Notes: generated by a model not told the origin, from the sequence alone. A stretch of DNA of 64,000 nucleotides from Daucus carota subsp. sativus (GCF_001625215.2 NC_030383.2:62486949-62550948); one strand, 5' to 3'. Shown: positions 42,136 to 53,573, numbered from the stretch's first letter. Numbers and translations: made by a program.

Positions 42136-45100
42136 CTAAATAGGTATGGGGTCAACGATTAGATATGTTGAACGGTCTCTATCCTTAGCAGTTGGTGCAC
42201 CATGTCCATCTCCATACATATACATGCATGTAGTTATCCTAGCCAGATTGAAGCACACATCAATAAAAGGCTTCGAAAATGTAGACTCTGCAGCTTGCAT
42301 CTCTTCATTTAACTCCTTCCAGATCTCAATCAACATTCGCTTAACGTATTCTCTAGCTGCGTCTTCCGAAACACCCTTATCATTCATGTAACATTGGACC
42401 ACTTTTGGAGTGTCCCCCCTCTCTAGTTCATGCTGCAATATATATCAGTAGTAAACCTAAATTAATTAACATCCGGAGTATAAAATGTATGACAATGTAG
42501 CACGAAAAAAAGATTTAGTACGCACATATGAGGTTCCCATATCATCTGTAATTCTTACAATCATGGCCGCGAGACGAACTATTTTGGGATAATTCATGAT
42601 GCTTTGTAAGGCTTCGTCGGTGAAGGATGGTTCAGTTAAGAAATACAAGTGAGTAAGGATTACCGGCCCTGTTATTGAGATCCAGGCATTGTCGAGGTAT
42701 TCACTGAGACTTGGTTTATATCCACTGTGGTACCACTTGGCCTCCACCAAATAAGCGTCAAATAGATCAGTCCACTGTATCAGATATCCATTGTCGAGTA
42801 ACTATGTTAATGATAATATTAGTCTAAAAGTCTTAACAAATTATCTATTTCACATAAATATCAAACAGAGTTTAGCTAAACTTGCCGCTTTTTGGATGTA
42901 AGGAAGGACAGAGATACCATGTTCCCTTTCTGCAACCTCGGCTACTTGATTGATATTATCATAGAACACTTTAAAACAAACCTTTACATAATCTGGCAGT
43001 TGGTCCAGCTCTGCCACATCCCATCTGATTAATGCCACAAGATATACGACGACGTTAATGTTAGGGATTATGACATGATATTGCAGAGGTATTCAATTAG
43101 TTGATGACATTTCACCTTTTGGTTAATTGTGTCAACAATTCAAGTTCCTCCAGAGTGGCATAAACGTCATAGATATCATCGATAGTAGTTATGAAGGTTG
43201 TCACGGCAGTGAGCACCTTCCTTCCATAACTAAACTCAGGGTTAGGGTTATAGCCCATACTCCACTGGAAACACTCCATTAACCTTTCCCTAGCGAACCC
43301 TAATTTTTCACCCCATTTCGTGTCCTTCCACCATCTATACATGAATTGAAATATATAGTACATGAGACATCCAGTCTAGTAAACAAAAACCAACTGATAA
43401 TGAAAAAAATTAAGGTCTTTACTGCAGTACTTACTTTGACATGTATCTGAGATCATCTTGATAGATTGCCTGCACCATGTTGTAGTCCAATTTTGCAAAG
43501 GAGAGCAAGCTAGAGACATAGTCTTCTGCTGGTGCAGACGTCTCATAAAACTCAATGAACCACCTAGCTTCTTGCCTCGGCTCCCTCCAACGTTGTGGAA
43601 ACTCCAATGCATGACAGACAAGCTTAACAAGAATTTCATCTTTACAGCTGATATCATTTATGTAGTCTGTCATGTGCTTCGTTGAGAAATCTTGCGCCTC
43701 GTCCATGATTTCTTCATTCTTTATTGAAAGGTACGATGCCTCGTACAATTGTACCACACCCTTCATATCTTTGCTGAGGCTGGCCTTAAATTTCCCCGAT
43801 TTGTCCATAAATTGCTTAAAAATATCTACAAAATATCAGACAAAGGAGTATATATCTTTGTATCAGTGACTGTATATATGCCCTGATAGAAAACTTAACC
43901 AATATAAGAGAAAACAATCACCTTGAGGAACATTAAAGTTATGTTGCCTTAAGAGTCTAAATTTCAGAGATGTGGCATGAAGATCCTGACTGTTCAACTC
44001 CTCATCATTGTTGTATATAGCCTCCAGTATCCTCTTAATTTCATCCTCAAAGTGATAGGACACTCCAAGTCTTTGAATAGTATCGACTAACTCAAGTTTA
44101 TGGAGGCTGTCCAAGTCCTCTTTGTTGAGCAGCAACCTCACATTTTCTTTTAATTCACAAGCTTGTTTACTGCAAATTTCTCCCTGCATGTACATATACA
44201 TGATTCAAACATGAGGTCTCTAGAGTTAGCTAGGGTCTAGCTAGGTTAGGCCCTAATTAGGTCATATATTACATTCAACACTTCCATCATCTGGACTATA
44301 TATTATATAGACAAACATAACAAACAAACAATTAAGGGTGAAATACGAGATCCCTGTAGACTTAAAATATAATGGAATGAGGACATTATGGTATAGAAAA
44401 AAAATCAGGTAAATAAAGGTCAAATCTTGAAAAATATACTCATATAAGTGAAAAAATTGAAAAATTACTATACAAAATAATGATTTTGAAATTGATTTTA
44501 ACATAACCGAGTCACGATTTAGCGTAAACCTATTAATCACCATTATAAAATATTATACACCATCACTTTATTTCCCGAACTGGATCCACCACTGGGGCTA
44601 ATTAGTACTCCCTCCGTCCCAATGAATTGTATACAGTTTCCTTTTTGGGACATCTCACCTAGGCCTGTAAATGGATCGGATACCCGATCCGACCCGACCC
44701 GATCCGTGGTTAAATAAATGGATATGGATCCTTATTAAAAAAATCCGATCTGCTAATAATCTGATCCGATAATAATCCGGTCCGATAAAGAATGGATATG
44801 GATATGATCAAATCCGATCTGTTAACGATCCGATCCGATTCATACTTAACTATATTATATATTTTATATTATATTGTATTATAATATAATATAATATATT
44901 ATTATTAATATATCACATACAAAATAAAAATTTCTAAAGATACAAGACAAAACCTTAAATCATATTTTCTTATAATCGATCCGCCGCTCCTAATTCTTGA
45001 CATGGCTCTCACTCTTGTTATCCGATTAATCTAATAATCACTCCTTTTTTTATGTAGAGTGAGTATAAACACAGGAGCTAACTCTTTCACTTAAAACCTC

Positions 45101-46198
45101 CTCAATCACATGGTTCCGTATTTAAGACATATTTATCGATTTTAATCTTTATTAATAGAGGAGCAAATCATAATTTACTTCCTCCAAAAGCATTAAGCAA
45201 CTTATTTATTATTTTTCTATTTACTTGATTAATTATGTGTTGAAGTTTTTTATTAAATACTGCTTTATGAGTTTTTTTTTACCTATTACGCTAAAGTTTA
45301 TGTATTAATATAGCTAGAAAATATCACCTTTTTTTTATGAAAGTTAAAACATTGTTCACGGTGAAAAAATATATTTCATAATTTTTAGTGGATCGGGGCT
45401 CTGATCCGATTATCCATGATCCGAGTGGACCGGATATGGATTGACTTGTAAAATATCCGACTCCTGATCCGATCCGATCCGAATCCGATAAATTTAAATG
45501 GATCAGGATATGGATTTAGCTAGACCCGATCCAAATCCTATCCGTTTACAGGCCTAATCTCACCAATTGTATACATTCCAAAAGTAGTAAAATTTTATAA
45601 TATAAAACATCATTACACCAACTACTTTCTTCCACTATTTCCATTTTATAATAATATAAACACTATTACACCCACAACTTTCCTACACTATCTCAAATTT
45701 ATTATTAAATATAAATGTGTCCCACCACTATACCCACTTTTCATCTAACTTTACCCATTTCTTACATCATTTCTTGGTCTCCGTGTCCCAACCATTTGTA
45801 TACAAATGACTGGGACGGAGGGAGTAAACAAATTATTTGAGATGCCGAGAAGACCTCTTAAATAAATCATATAATACACATACCCACCATCTACATAATT
45901 ACAGATAAACGAAAAGGTGATCTTGCATGCATGCATGATATATAAATAAAACTATATCCCGTACCTTAAAACTACTGGTAAGAGATTGGAAAAAATCATA
46001 ATCCCACGTAGAAGGAGGATAATTTCCGGATCTTCTGTCGTTCGATATTTTATCATGAGTAGTAGTACATCGGATACTAGAGATTTTCACAACTTTGCCT
46101 GCAGTGGAGGATCGGTTTACAGGTGCAAGAGAAGTTGGTTTGAGCATACAAGGAACTGAAGAGAAATGCAAGCGGAAATTCACAATATTAACGGCCAT
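42136..46198 (-). CDS. TPS1: complete TPS-b monoterpene synthase
   Basis: Seven exons: 46198-45965, 44183-43922, 43825-43435, 43334-43116, 43024-42886, 42774-42526 and 42432-42136. Total 1791 nt, 596 aa, the usual size and exon plan. A Ser/Thr-rich plastid transit peptide precedes [11 protein letters not shown] (RRX8W, residues 55-65). RxR is RER at 311-313, the Mg-binding DDIYD at 348-352, and the second metal site DDMGTSYHE spans the exon 6/7 junction. RRX8W plus a transit peptide points to a TPS-b enzyme that converts geranyl diphosphate to a monoterpene in plastids; the product cannot be read from sequence. Intron 5 needs a GC donor (GCG|GCAAGT): no GT/AG pair keeps the frame. Intron 1 contains a Stowaway MITE with a nested hAT. 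All exons are open, so it is probably functional. Confidence 0.93.
44608..45824. mobile_element. Stowaway MITE in TPS1 intron 1, split by a hAT element
   Basis: Ends CTCCCTCCGTCCCAATG and TGACTGGGACGGAGGGAG with flanking TA (44606-44607, 45825-45826). Without the nested hAT it is about 310 bases. TPS3 intron 1 is empty at the matching point (about 62318), so it inserted after the TPS1/TPS3 duplication or was lost cleanly there. Confidence 0.85.
44660..45556. mobile_element. hAT-type element nested in the Stowaway
   Basis: 897 bases with ends TAGGCCTGTAAATGGATCGG and CCGTTTACAGGCCTA and a perfect 8-bp duplication ATCTCACC (44652-44659, 45557-45564). GATCCGATCCGA-type motifs crowd both ends; the middle is AT-rich with no open frame. 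Confidence 0.9.
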
Positions 46199-46255
46199 AT
46201 TGGTAGTAACTTCTAGTTCAGATTGTGCATGGGAATAACTGGAAGATCTCTACCA

Positions 46256-46264
46256 CTTTAAATA
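46256..46264 (-). promoter_or_regulatory. TATA-like box of TPS1
   Basis: TATTTAAAG about 60 bases upstream of the TPS1 start codon, at the place where TPS3 has a clear TATAAAG. Weak alone; supported by the shared position in the two copies. Confidence 0.4.
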
Positions 46265-46799
46265 GAGAATCAGCCACGCATAGGGTTAAGTCAAAACTAT
46301 ACAATAGACACTTGTAGTTCTCAGCCACGCATAGGGTTAAGTCAAAAACTATACAATAAGCACTTGTAGTCTTGTACAGCATGGGTGCAGTAAATTATTG
46401 CCAATAATACTGTTTCATGGAAATTCAAAGTTTGAGAACTAATATGTAATTTTTTTAGGAGGGTGGCGAATAAGAGAAAACCCGTCTTTAGAACAGATTT
46501 ATAAAATGCAGAATTTCAAATTTTAAATAGATTTTTAGGATCTATAAATACATGTTAGTAATAAAAAAGTTTAAATTTTGTATGAATCATTAGTGTCTAA
46601 ACTAAATTAAATTTACGATAAGCAATTAGTTTGATGTATTTGAGTTCTGATGTAAACGAATTAAAGTGAAAATTGTAGAACAAAAGTTGTCAAATTAAAT
46701 AATTTTGTTAACTAATAAATTATTTTAAAAAAATTACTTTTTGGCTTCTAGTGAGCTCATTACTAAAAACTTGAGAGTTATTGTTAGCTTTTTGATATA
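46265..46799. other. TPS1 upstream region
   Basis: Contains a short direct repeat of TCAGCCACGCATAGGGTTAA (about 46271 and 46321). From 46385 it carries the block with GGGTGCAGTAAATTATTGCC that recurs upstream of every TPS copy (51152, 52388, 63180). No gene seen. Confidence 0.6.
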
Positions 46800-46983
46800 C
46801 TAGCCTTTAACCCGTGCGAAGCACGGGCGGGTATATAATTCGTAATTTAGTATTTATAATTTAAATTTTAACATCATTTTATTAGTATTTTAGTATTAAT
46901 GGATTGAATTTTGGTTAAATTATATTATTCAACTGACTATATTTTCTCCCGATTACCTAAAAATGGACAAACCCTAATAAATA

Positions 46984-47742
46984 TCTATACTATATTATAA
47001 TAAGCCAACATTGGTATAATTTGTATTCCAAGGTTTTAGTTATATTTTTTGGTTTGGTACTCTCCTTTTGGTACTACAAGTCTACAAATGTGGAGTCCAT
47101 TAGTATTATATTGTTAAACAGTTTCAAATACTAAAAACACTAATAACAATATATTATCATATAATATTTTAAAAACACTAATAACAATATATTATCATAT
47201 AATATTTCATTAAAAAAATTATAATGATGGTATAAATAAAATTATAAATATACAATTTTGAATATGTTTTTTTTAACAAGAACCTTCCATTAGTATTATA
47301 TTGTTAAACAGTTTCAAATACTAAAAACACTAATAACAATATATTATCATATAATATTTTAAAAACACTAATAACAATATATTATCATATAATATTTCAT
47401 TAAAAAAATTATAATGATGGTATAAATAAAATTATAAATATACAATTTTGAATATGTTTTTTTTAACAAGAACCTTCATATAACTCTTTTTAATTTTGAT
47501 GTATTCTATTTCAATATAAACACGAATCATTATATAACTCTTTTTAACTCTAATATTAGAAGTTATTGTCGTAAAAAAAACCAAGATTACAAAATTACGT
47601 TTGAAATTCGATTGATTAGATTACTGAATTTTTGCAAAGGTATTACACGATCGGCTATGTTTGGCAAAAATTTGAATTTTCTTATTTTTTTTATTTTTAA
47701 ATCTACGTATACTAAATTCGGATTAAATGTACTAATATATAT

Positions 47743-47773
<31 letters not shown>

Positions 47774-47911
47774 GTCAGTTGAATAATATAATATAATTAA
47801 AATTCAATCTATTAATACTAAAATACTGATAAAATGATGTTAAAATTTAAATTATAAATAATAAATTACGAACTATATACCCGTCCGTGCTTCGCACGGG
47901 TTAAAGGCTAG
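46984..47911 (+). mobile_element. Helitron (inner), nested in opposite orientation
   Basis: Begins TCTATACTATATTATAATAAGCC (46984) and ends with hairpin CCGTGC-TTC-GCACGG (47885-47899), then TTAAAGGCTAG (47911), between A and T. Both termini match the outer Helitron, so the two belong to one family. 928 bases, including an internal 190-bp tandem duplication. Confidence 0.85.
47097..47476. repeat. 190-bp tandem duplication inside the inner Helitron
   Basis: Copies 47097-47286 and 47287-47476, apparently identical, each from CCATTAGTATTATATTG to AACAAGAACCTT. Each unit itself contains a shorter ~45-bp doublet (AAACACTAATAACAATAT). Confidence 0.9.
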
Positions 47912-49545
47912 TATATATAATGAGTAAAGTTTTATGAAGACCACTTTTATTGGAGACCGTGGAGACCACTTATGTTCTGCAATCAAAACACTATAAAATA
48001 CATTATTTTGTGAAGTATGTTCAACAAATATCATGTATTCATTAAAATTGTTGAAAATCATCTATGTTTCATAAGTATATAATGTATGTTCTGCAAGTTA
48101 AACAATGTCCTGCAAACTAAATATATTTCGTAGAATATAAAAAGAGTTATATGAAGGTTCTTGTTAAAAAAAGATATTCAAAATTGTATATTTATAATTT
48201 TATTTATAACATCATTATAATTTTTTAATGAAATATTATATGATAATGTATTGTTAGGAGTGTTTTTAGTATTTGAAACTGTTTATAATACTAATAGACT
48301 CCACATTTGTAGACTTGTAGTACCAAAAGAAGAGTACCAAACCAAAAAATATAACTAAAACCTTGAACTACAAATTATAGCCATGTTGGCTTATTATAGT
48401 ATAGTATAGATTAAATGACCGGGAGCGTGTTTACGTCAGCTGGCTCTACTTCCGAGTTTAAAATTATCTTCGATTTTAAATAAGAAATTTTCTATTTATA
48501 TAATAATGAAATTAATTTTAAAATTACAAATAAGTTATTCTATTTCTATTTAACAAAAATCAATTTCAATATTAAAACAAATAATTTATTAAATTTAACT
48601 TAATATTATAATTTTAGTAACTTATAAACCATTTATAATATAAAATTATGAAAATAGATAATATATATAATCACCGAATATCGTAAGTCATTAAGTATTA
48701 CTACAATTTTGTAGATGTTATCATGTGCGTCAGATAGATTCACTCCTAGAAATCGAGTACCCTGAATTTGTTTAATTTTAAATGTCAAACTAACCAGGCA
48801 AGGATTAAGACCGTAGCACTCAGAAATAGAAAGATTTGGTTCACAGACGACAGGGGACAAGAACAGAAATAATCTACAAAAAGTTATTAAATAATTTTAT
48901 GTTAAAATACGTGCAAAACGTCAAATCAAACTACTATTTTGGAATGGAAGAAATATATAAACATAATTTTCATTGTAAACTAATAATATCTCCGATGGGG
49001 TTGCTTATAATGATTGGTTAAGTTGACGTGTAAGACATCATATAAAATGTGCGAAATTTGTAACACGTTTTGTTTTGATGGTACTCACTATATTGACTAT
49101 ATTTTAAATATAGCATTTTATTATTATTTAAAATTGTTATAAATAGAATGTATAGTTTTAATATGTATGATAATTGATGAATTTGTTACACATCCCTGGT
49201 TTGACAAATATAGGCATTCATACAAGTTTGACTAAAATTATAAATAAGAGGAGAGAATGATTGGAGTATAATATTTTCATGAAATTATCTATATTTTTTA
49301 CTTTTAGCATGTCAACTTATTTTTTTAACTAAGTGTTTATAATAATTAGAGTTGCTCTAGGCTAAATTCCTTAGACTTTTTTTTCCTAAATAAGTTCCTT
49401 TACTTTTAATGATATATAATCACATATATACATGGAGCCTAGTTATATGAGTAAGTTCCTAATAATGGAGGGCTACCTCAGTAGTTTTGCTGTAAGATCA
49501 AATAATCATGTTCCACCTTTTTTTGAACATGTAATATAATACTTA

Positions 49546-49796
49546 CTCCCTCTGTCCCATTTAATTCTATACGTTTCTTTTTCACTGTTCGACACGCACT
49601 TCAATGCTCTTATAAAACATAGTTCTATAGCTTATTTTTAAAATTTTCTTTTTCTGAATAAAAATATAACATTCAAACTTTTATACAGAAAAGAAAAATC
49701 TTAAAAATAAGTTATAGAATTATACTTTACGGGAGCATTAAAGTCCGTGCCGCGTCCCCGTCCCCCAATGTATATAACTCAGGGGGACGGAGGGAG
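49546..49796. mobile_element. Stowaway-like MITE (251 bp)
   Basis: Ends CTCCCTCTGTCCCA and GGGGGACGGAGGGAG with flanking TA. Same length and family as the element at 58532-58782. Confidence 0.85.
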
Positions 49797-49901
49797 TATT
49801 AAACTTATGACTTGTGTCTTAAATTTCATGTTACACATGTTTTGAACTTGTAATATAATAAGTGTTAAACTTATGATCGGTGTCTAGATTTGAATTTGTT
49901 A

Positions 49902-50457
49902 CTCCATCCGTCCCCTCAATTGTTTACACCGAGACTAGGCACACATTCTAATGTTTTAATAAAGTAGGGTCGTGGTTCCTGACAACCTGTTGTCAAGAAC
50001 AGGTTATTTAATACACACTTCCAGGTGAGATCTATATTTCAAGGATCTAGATTAAAACTTCATTTTTAAGTATCTGTTATAATTTTCCGCAGATAGGGAA
50101 GGTTCCTATCCGCGGAAATTTTCGGCGGATAGGAACCTTCCCTATCCGCGGAAAATTATAGCGGATACTTAAAAAATAAATTTCAATCCAGACCCTTGAA
50201 ATACAGATCTGATAATGGAGCTGTGTGTTAGTTAAAGCCTCACTAACAATCAGTTGTCAGGGACCAAAACCCGATAAAGTATAGCTTGATATATTATTTT
50301 GAACTTTTTTTTCTTTTAAATAAAAGTTTAGTATGTAAATTTTTATACAAAAAGAAAATTTTTGAAAATAAATTATGGAACTATATTTTATATGCGCCTT
50401 AAAATGCGTGCGGAGCAGTGTAAAAAAACTGTAAATAAATAAGAGGGGCAGAGGTAG
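49902..50457. mobile_element. Stowaway-like MITE carrying a nested Mutator-type MITE
   Basis: Ends CTCCATCCGTCCCCTC and GAGGGGCAGAGGTAG with flanking TA; about 250 bases without the nested element. Confidence 0.75.
49967..50272. mobile_element. Mutator-type MITE with a long central hairpin
   Basis: 306 bases with ends GGGTCGTGGTTCCTGACAAC and GTTGTCAGGGACCAAAACCC. A 9-bp flank repeats with one mismatch (AATAAAGTA / GATAAAGTA). The centre (about 50080-50163) is a near-perfect palindrome (TATAATTTTCCGC.GATAGG arms). Same end type as 36076-36312. Confidence 0.75.
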
Positions 50458-50476
50458 TATTTGATAAAAATGAAAT

Positions 50477-50614
50477 CGATATTTTATCACGAGTGGGATA
50501 TTAGATTTTGAAAACTTTGCTTGCAGTGGAGGATCGGTGTCAGATTCAAAAGAAGCGGTTTAAGCATACAAGCGAGGAAAAATGCAAGCGAAGATTCACA
50601 ATATCAACGGCCAT
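50477..50614 (-). pseudogene. TPS exon-1 relic
   Basis: Starts ATGGCCGTTGATATTG at 50614 and follows the TPS1 transit peptide (MAVDIVNLRLHFSS), then frameshifts and hits stops. It keeps the end of the transit-peptide region up to the DKIS area. No further TPS exons lie downstream on this strand before TPS1's own exon 1. It is the remnant of a fourth gene copy. Confidence 0.8.
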
Positions 50615-50661
50615 GACCGGTAGTGACTTCTAGTTGAGAAGTCCGGCTCAACCAGCTTATA

Positions 50662-50816
50662 CTCCCTCAGTCCCCAACATTTTTTTACCGTCGTCTAATT
50701 CTTAATTCATATTTATAAACTTATCAAAAATAGTAAATGAGTCTCATCACATTCTTATTTTTCTTCTGAACTCGGTGTCCAAACCATACGTAAAGAATTT
50801 GTTGTGACGGAACGAG
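50662..50816. mobile_element. Short Stowaway-like MITE
   Basis: 155 bases, ends CTCCCTCAGTCCCCAAC and GTTGTGACGGAACGAG with flanking TA; decayed right end. It lies just upstream of the TPS exon-1 relic. Confidence 0.65.
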
Positions 50817-50901
50817 TATTCTATTGTGTTTGAAAATAACTGGACGATCTTTGTCACTTTTAAGTTGAAAATCAACCATGTTTAAGATTAAGTCAAAACT
50901 A

Positions 50902-51128
50902 CTCCCTCTATTTGAAATTAATAATTGTTTTGACTTTTCGCTCATGCGCTAAAGTGTAAAAGTTTATTTATATATATTAATTTTTTTTCAAATATTCTGA
51001 ATAAAAATATAGATGCTAAACTTTTATTGAGAAAAAAAAATTGAAAAAAAATATATGAATGTGTGTTTTTTTTAAATCTCAAAATACATGAAAAATGAAA
51101 CATAAATATTATTTTGAAATAAAAGGAG
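50902..51128. mobile_element. Decayed Stowaway-like MITE
   Basis: Starts CTCCCTCTATTTGAAATTA and ends TTTTGAAATAAAAGGAG with flanking TA. Weak ends; identified mainly by the CTCCCT..GGAG pattern and its place inside the TPS upstream block. Confidence 0.55.
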
Positions 51129-52994
51129 TACCAGGTAGACACCGACATTGGTGCAGTAAATTATTTATCAATAATTCTGTTTCATGGAAATTCAATGTTG
51201 GTCAACTTTTATATAATTCTTTAGTCATTTAAAAATTAAATTTTGAATTAATTTATTAGCAACTAAATTAAGTCAATTTCATAATAAATAATTAATTGAT
51301 ATATTTGACTTGGTGGATGTAAATGAACTAGATAGCGGTTAGAATCGTCAGGTAAAAGAATTAAAGTGATATTTACAATGAGTCAATCATGAGTTCCTGA
51401 TTTGATATATGGGTTTGTTTAGTGTGTGCCTATTTTCATATGCTAAGCGCGGAATTTGATTTGTTTGGGAGATTTTGATTGGTGTGGTGGTTGTATTTGC
51501 AGGGGATCCACCATTATTAATATAAAAGAACCAATCAAAACCTTCAAAATTCCATGCTTCGTATGTGCCCATGGGGACGCACTAGAAAAATCGTTGATAT
51601 ATAAATCTAAATTTGATTTATATTCTATTGTGCATTGGAATAACTGGACGCTCTCTGTCACTTTAAGCAGAATCAACCATGTTTAAGGTTAAGGGGCTTC
51701 TTCGGCACTCGAACTTCTAGCTTTTTTTAATATTTTATATTGATCCTAATTTTCACATTTTGTTTGGCAAAAGAAGTACTTCTTAAGCCAGAAATTGAAA
51801 GTCAGAAATGCTAAATTTTTTGATGATTTGCATTTTATTATGAAAATTTTAAATTTTTAATGTGTAATTCTTTTATATATTAAAAAAATGTATTTTAATA
51901 ATTTGAATTCTTTTTAATTTACAAATTTAAATACCAAAGATTCAATTGACTTATCAGTAAAGCTATCCAAACACCTTTCATGCTCCCTCCATCCCTCCTA
52001 TTTCTTATCAAATGGGTTGGGCACGGAGGTTAAGAAATATGTATAAAATAGTGGAAAATAGGAAAAAAAAGTGAGTGAAGTGGTCGGAGCCATTTAATGT
52101 ATAAAAAGAAGATATTAGTGTAAAAATAGTGTGAAAAGGAAAGAAAAGTACAGAAGTTGTGGGACCCATTAACTATTTTTGATAAGTTTTGAAATGTAAA
52201 GAATTGGGCGGGATACCCAAAAAAATAAGGTGTAAAGAAATTGATGGGATGGAAGGAGTAACTGACAAGTCAAGTTCATTTATATAGTATCACTTAAGTT
52301 AAGTCAATCGGCCATTAGGTCAAAACTGCTCCGTCCACTCCTTTAAATAGAGAATCAGCCACGCATAGGGTTAAGTCAAAACTATACAATAGGCATGGGT
52401 GCAGTAAATTATTGCCAATAATTCTGTTTCATGGAAATTCAAAGTTTGAGAACTAATGTATAATTCTTTAGTAATAAAAAAGTTTAAATTCTGTATATCG
52501 ATCATTAGTGTCTAAATTAAATTTACCATAAGCAATTAGTTTGATATATTTGAATTCTGATGTACACGAACTAATTAAGTGAAAATTGTAGAATAAAAAT
52601 CGTCAAATTACATAATTTTGTTAACTAATAAATTATTTTTTTTGAAATAAATTACTTTTTGGCTTCTAGTGAGCTCATCACTAAAAACTTGAGAGTTATG
52701 GTTAAGTCATTTTGAGATATTAAATGACCGGGAGCGTGTTTACGTCAGCTAGCTTTACTTCTTCCGAGTTTAAAATTATCTTCGATTTTAAATAAGAAAG
52801 TTGGAGGATATATTTTCTTATCCATTTTATCTATTTTTATTTAAAAAAAATCAATTTCAATATTAAAACAAATAATTTATTAAATTTATCTTAATATTAT
52901 AATTTTAATAACTTATAAACCATTTATAATATAAATTTATAAAAATAAATAATAATATATTAAATCACCGAATATCATAAGTCATTAAGTATTA
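51129..52994. other. Repeated TPS upstream blocks
   Basis: Two more copies of the TPS promoter-side sequence: 51590-51690 (TTCTATTGTGCATTGG.ATAACTGGACG) and 52340-52720 (CAGCCACGCATAGGGTTAAG, GGGTGCAGTAAATTATTGCC). No coding exons accompany them. No gene seen. Confidence 0.6.
51984..52258. mobile_element. Stowaway-like MITE
   Basis: Ends CTCCCTCCATCCCTCC and GATGGGATGGAAGGAG; the left flank reads TG instead of TA. About 275 bases. Confidence 0.65.
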
Positions 52995-53573
52995 CTCCCT
53001 CCGTCCCAATCAATTCTATACCGTTTCCTTTTTGGGATGTCCCATCATTTCTATACATTCCCAAAATAGCAACTTTTTATAATATAAAACACTAATACAC
53101 CCACTACATTCTCCCACTATCTTCATTATATAATAATAAAAACACTATTACACCAACTACTTTACTCCACTATCTCAAATCTATTATTAAAAAATATATG
53201 GGTCCCACCACTTTACCCACTTTCCACCTAATTTTACTCATTTCCTACACTTTTTCTTGGTCTTCGTGTCCGATCCCAATGTATATAACTCATTGGGACG
53301 GAGGGAGCCAAGAAAAAGTGTAGGAAATGAGTAAAATTAGGTGGAAAGTGGGTAAAGTGGTGGGACCCATATATTTTTTAATAATAGATTTGAGATAGTG
53401 GAGTAAAGTAGTTGGTGTAATAGTGTTTTTATTATTATATAATGAAGATAGTGGAAGAATGTAGTGGGTGTATTAGTGTTTTATATTATAAAAAGTTGCT
53501 ATTTTGGGAATGTATAGAAATGATGGGACATCCCAAAAAGGAAACTGTATAGAATTGATTGGGACGGAGGGAG
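52995..53573. mobile_element. Palindromic (inverted-dimer) Stowaway MITE
   Basis: 579 bases between TA duplications. A complete Stowaway (52995-53307) is followed by its own near-perfect reverse complement (to 53573), giving arms of about 265 bases around a ~47-base centre (53262-53308). The duplicated flank at about 48694 is uninterrupted (AAGTATTAC|TACAATTTT), which fixes the insertion limits. Confidence 0.88.

Larger units (their letters stand above)
46800..48410 (-). mobile_element. Helitron (outer) upstream of TPS1
   Basis: On the minus strand it begins TCTATACTATACTATAATAAGCC at 48410 and ends CTAG at 46800. A hairpin CCCGTGC-3 nt-GCACGGG (46811-46827) lies just inside the end. Flanks are A and T. 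The duplicated flank at 52715-52725 crosses the site uninterrupted (GAGATATTAAATGACC). 1611 bases including a nested Helitron; no Rep/helicase. Confidence 0.88.
48411..50476. other. Duplicated TPS upstream flank with MITEs
   Basis: 48411-48880 and 48990-49480 match 52725-53740 and 53800-54560. The open frames at 48633-48860 and 48836-49021 have no domain. No gene seen. Confidence 0.55.

Noticed and set aside
42862-43038. TPS1 exon 5 extended to the GT at 42881 as a canonical donor
   Set aside because: Joining there to any acceptor before exon 6 produces an immediate stop, while GC|AG gives an uninterrupted family-like junction.
46800-47911. Single DNA transposon with ~150-bp terminal inverted repeats
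   Set aside because: CTAG ends, hairpins, A/T target without duplication, TC starts on both strands and the empty site at 52.72 kb fit two nested Helitrons better.
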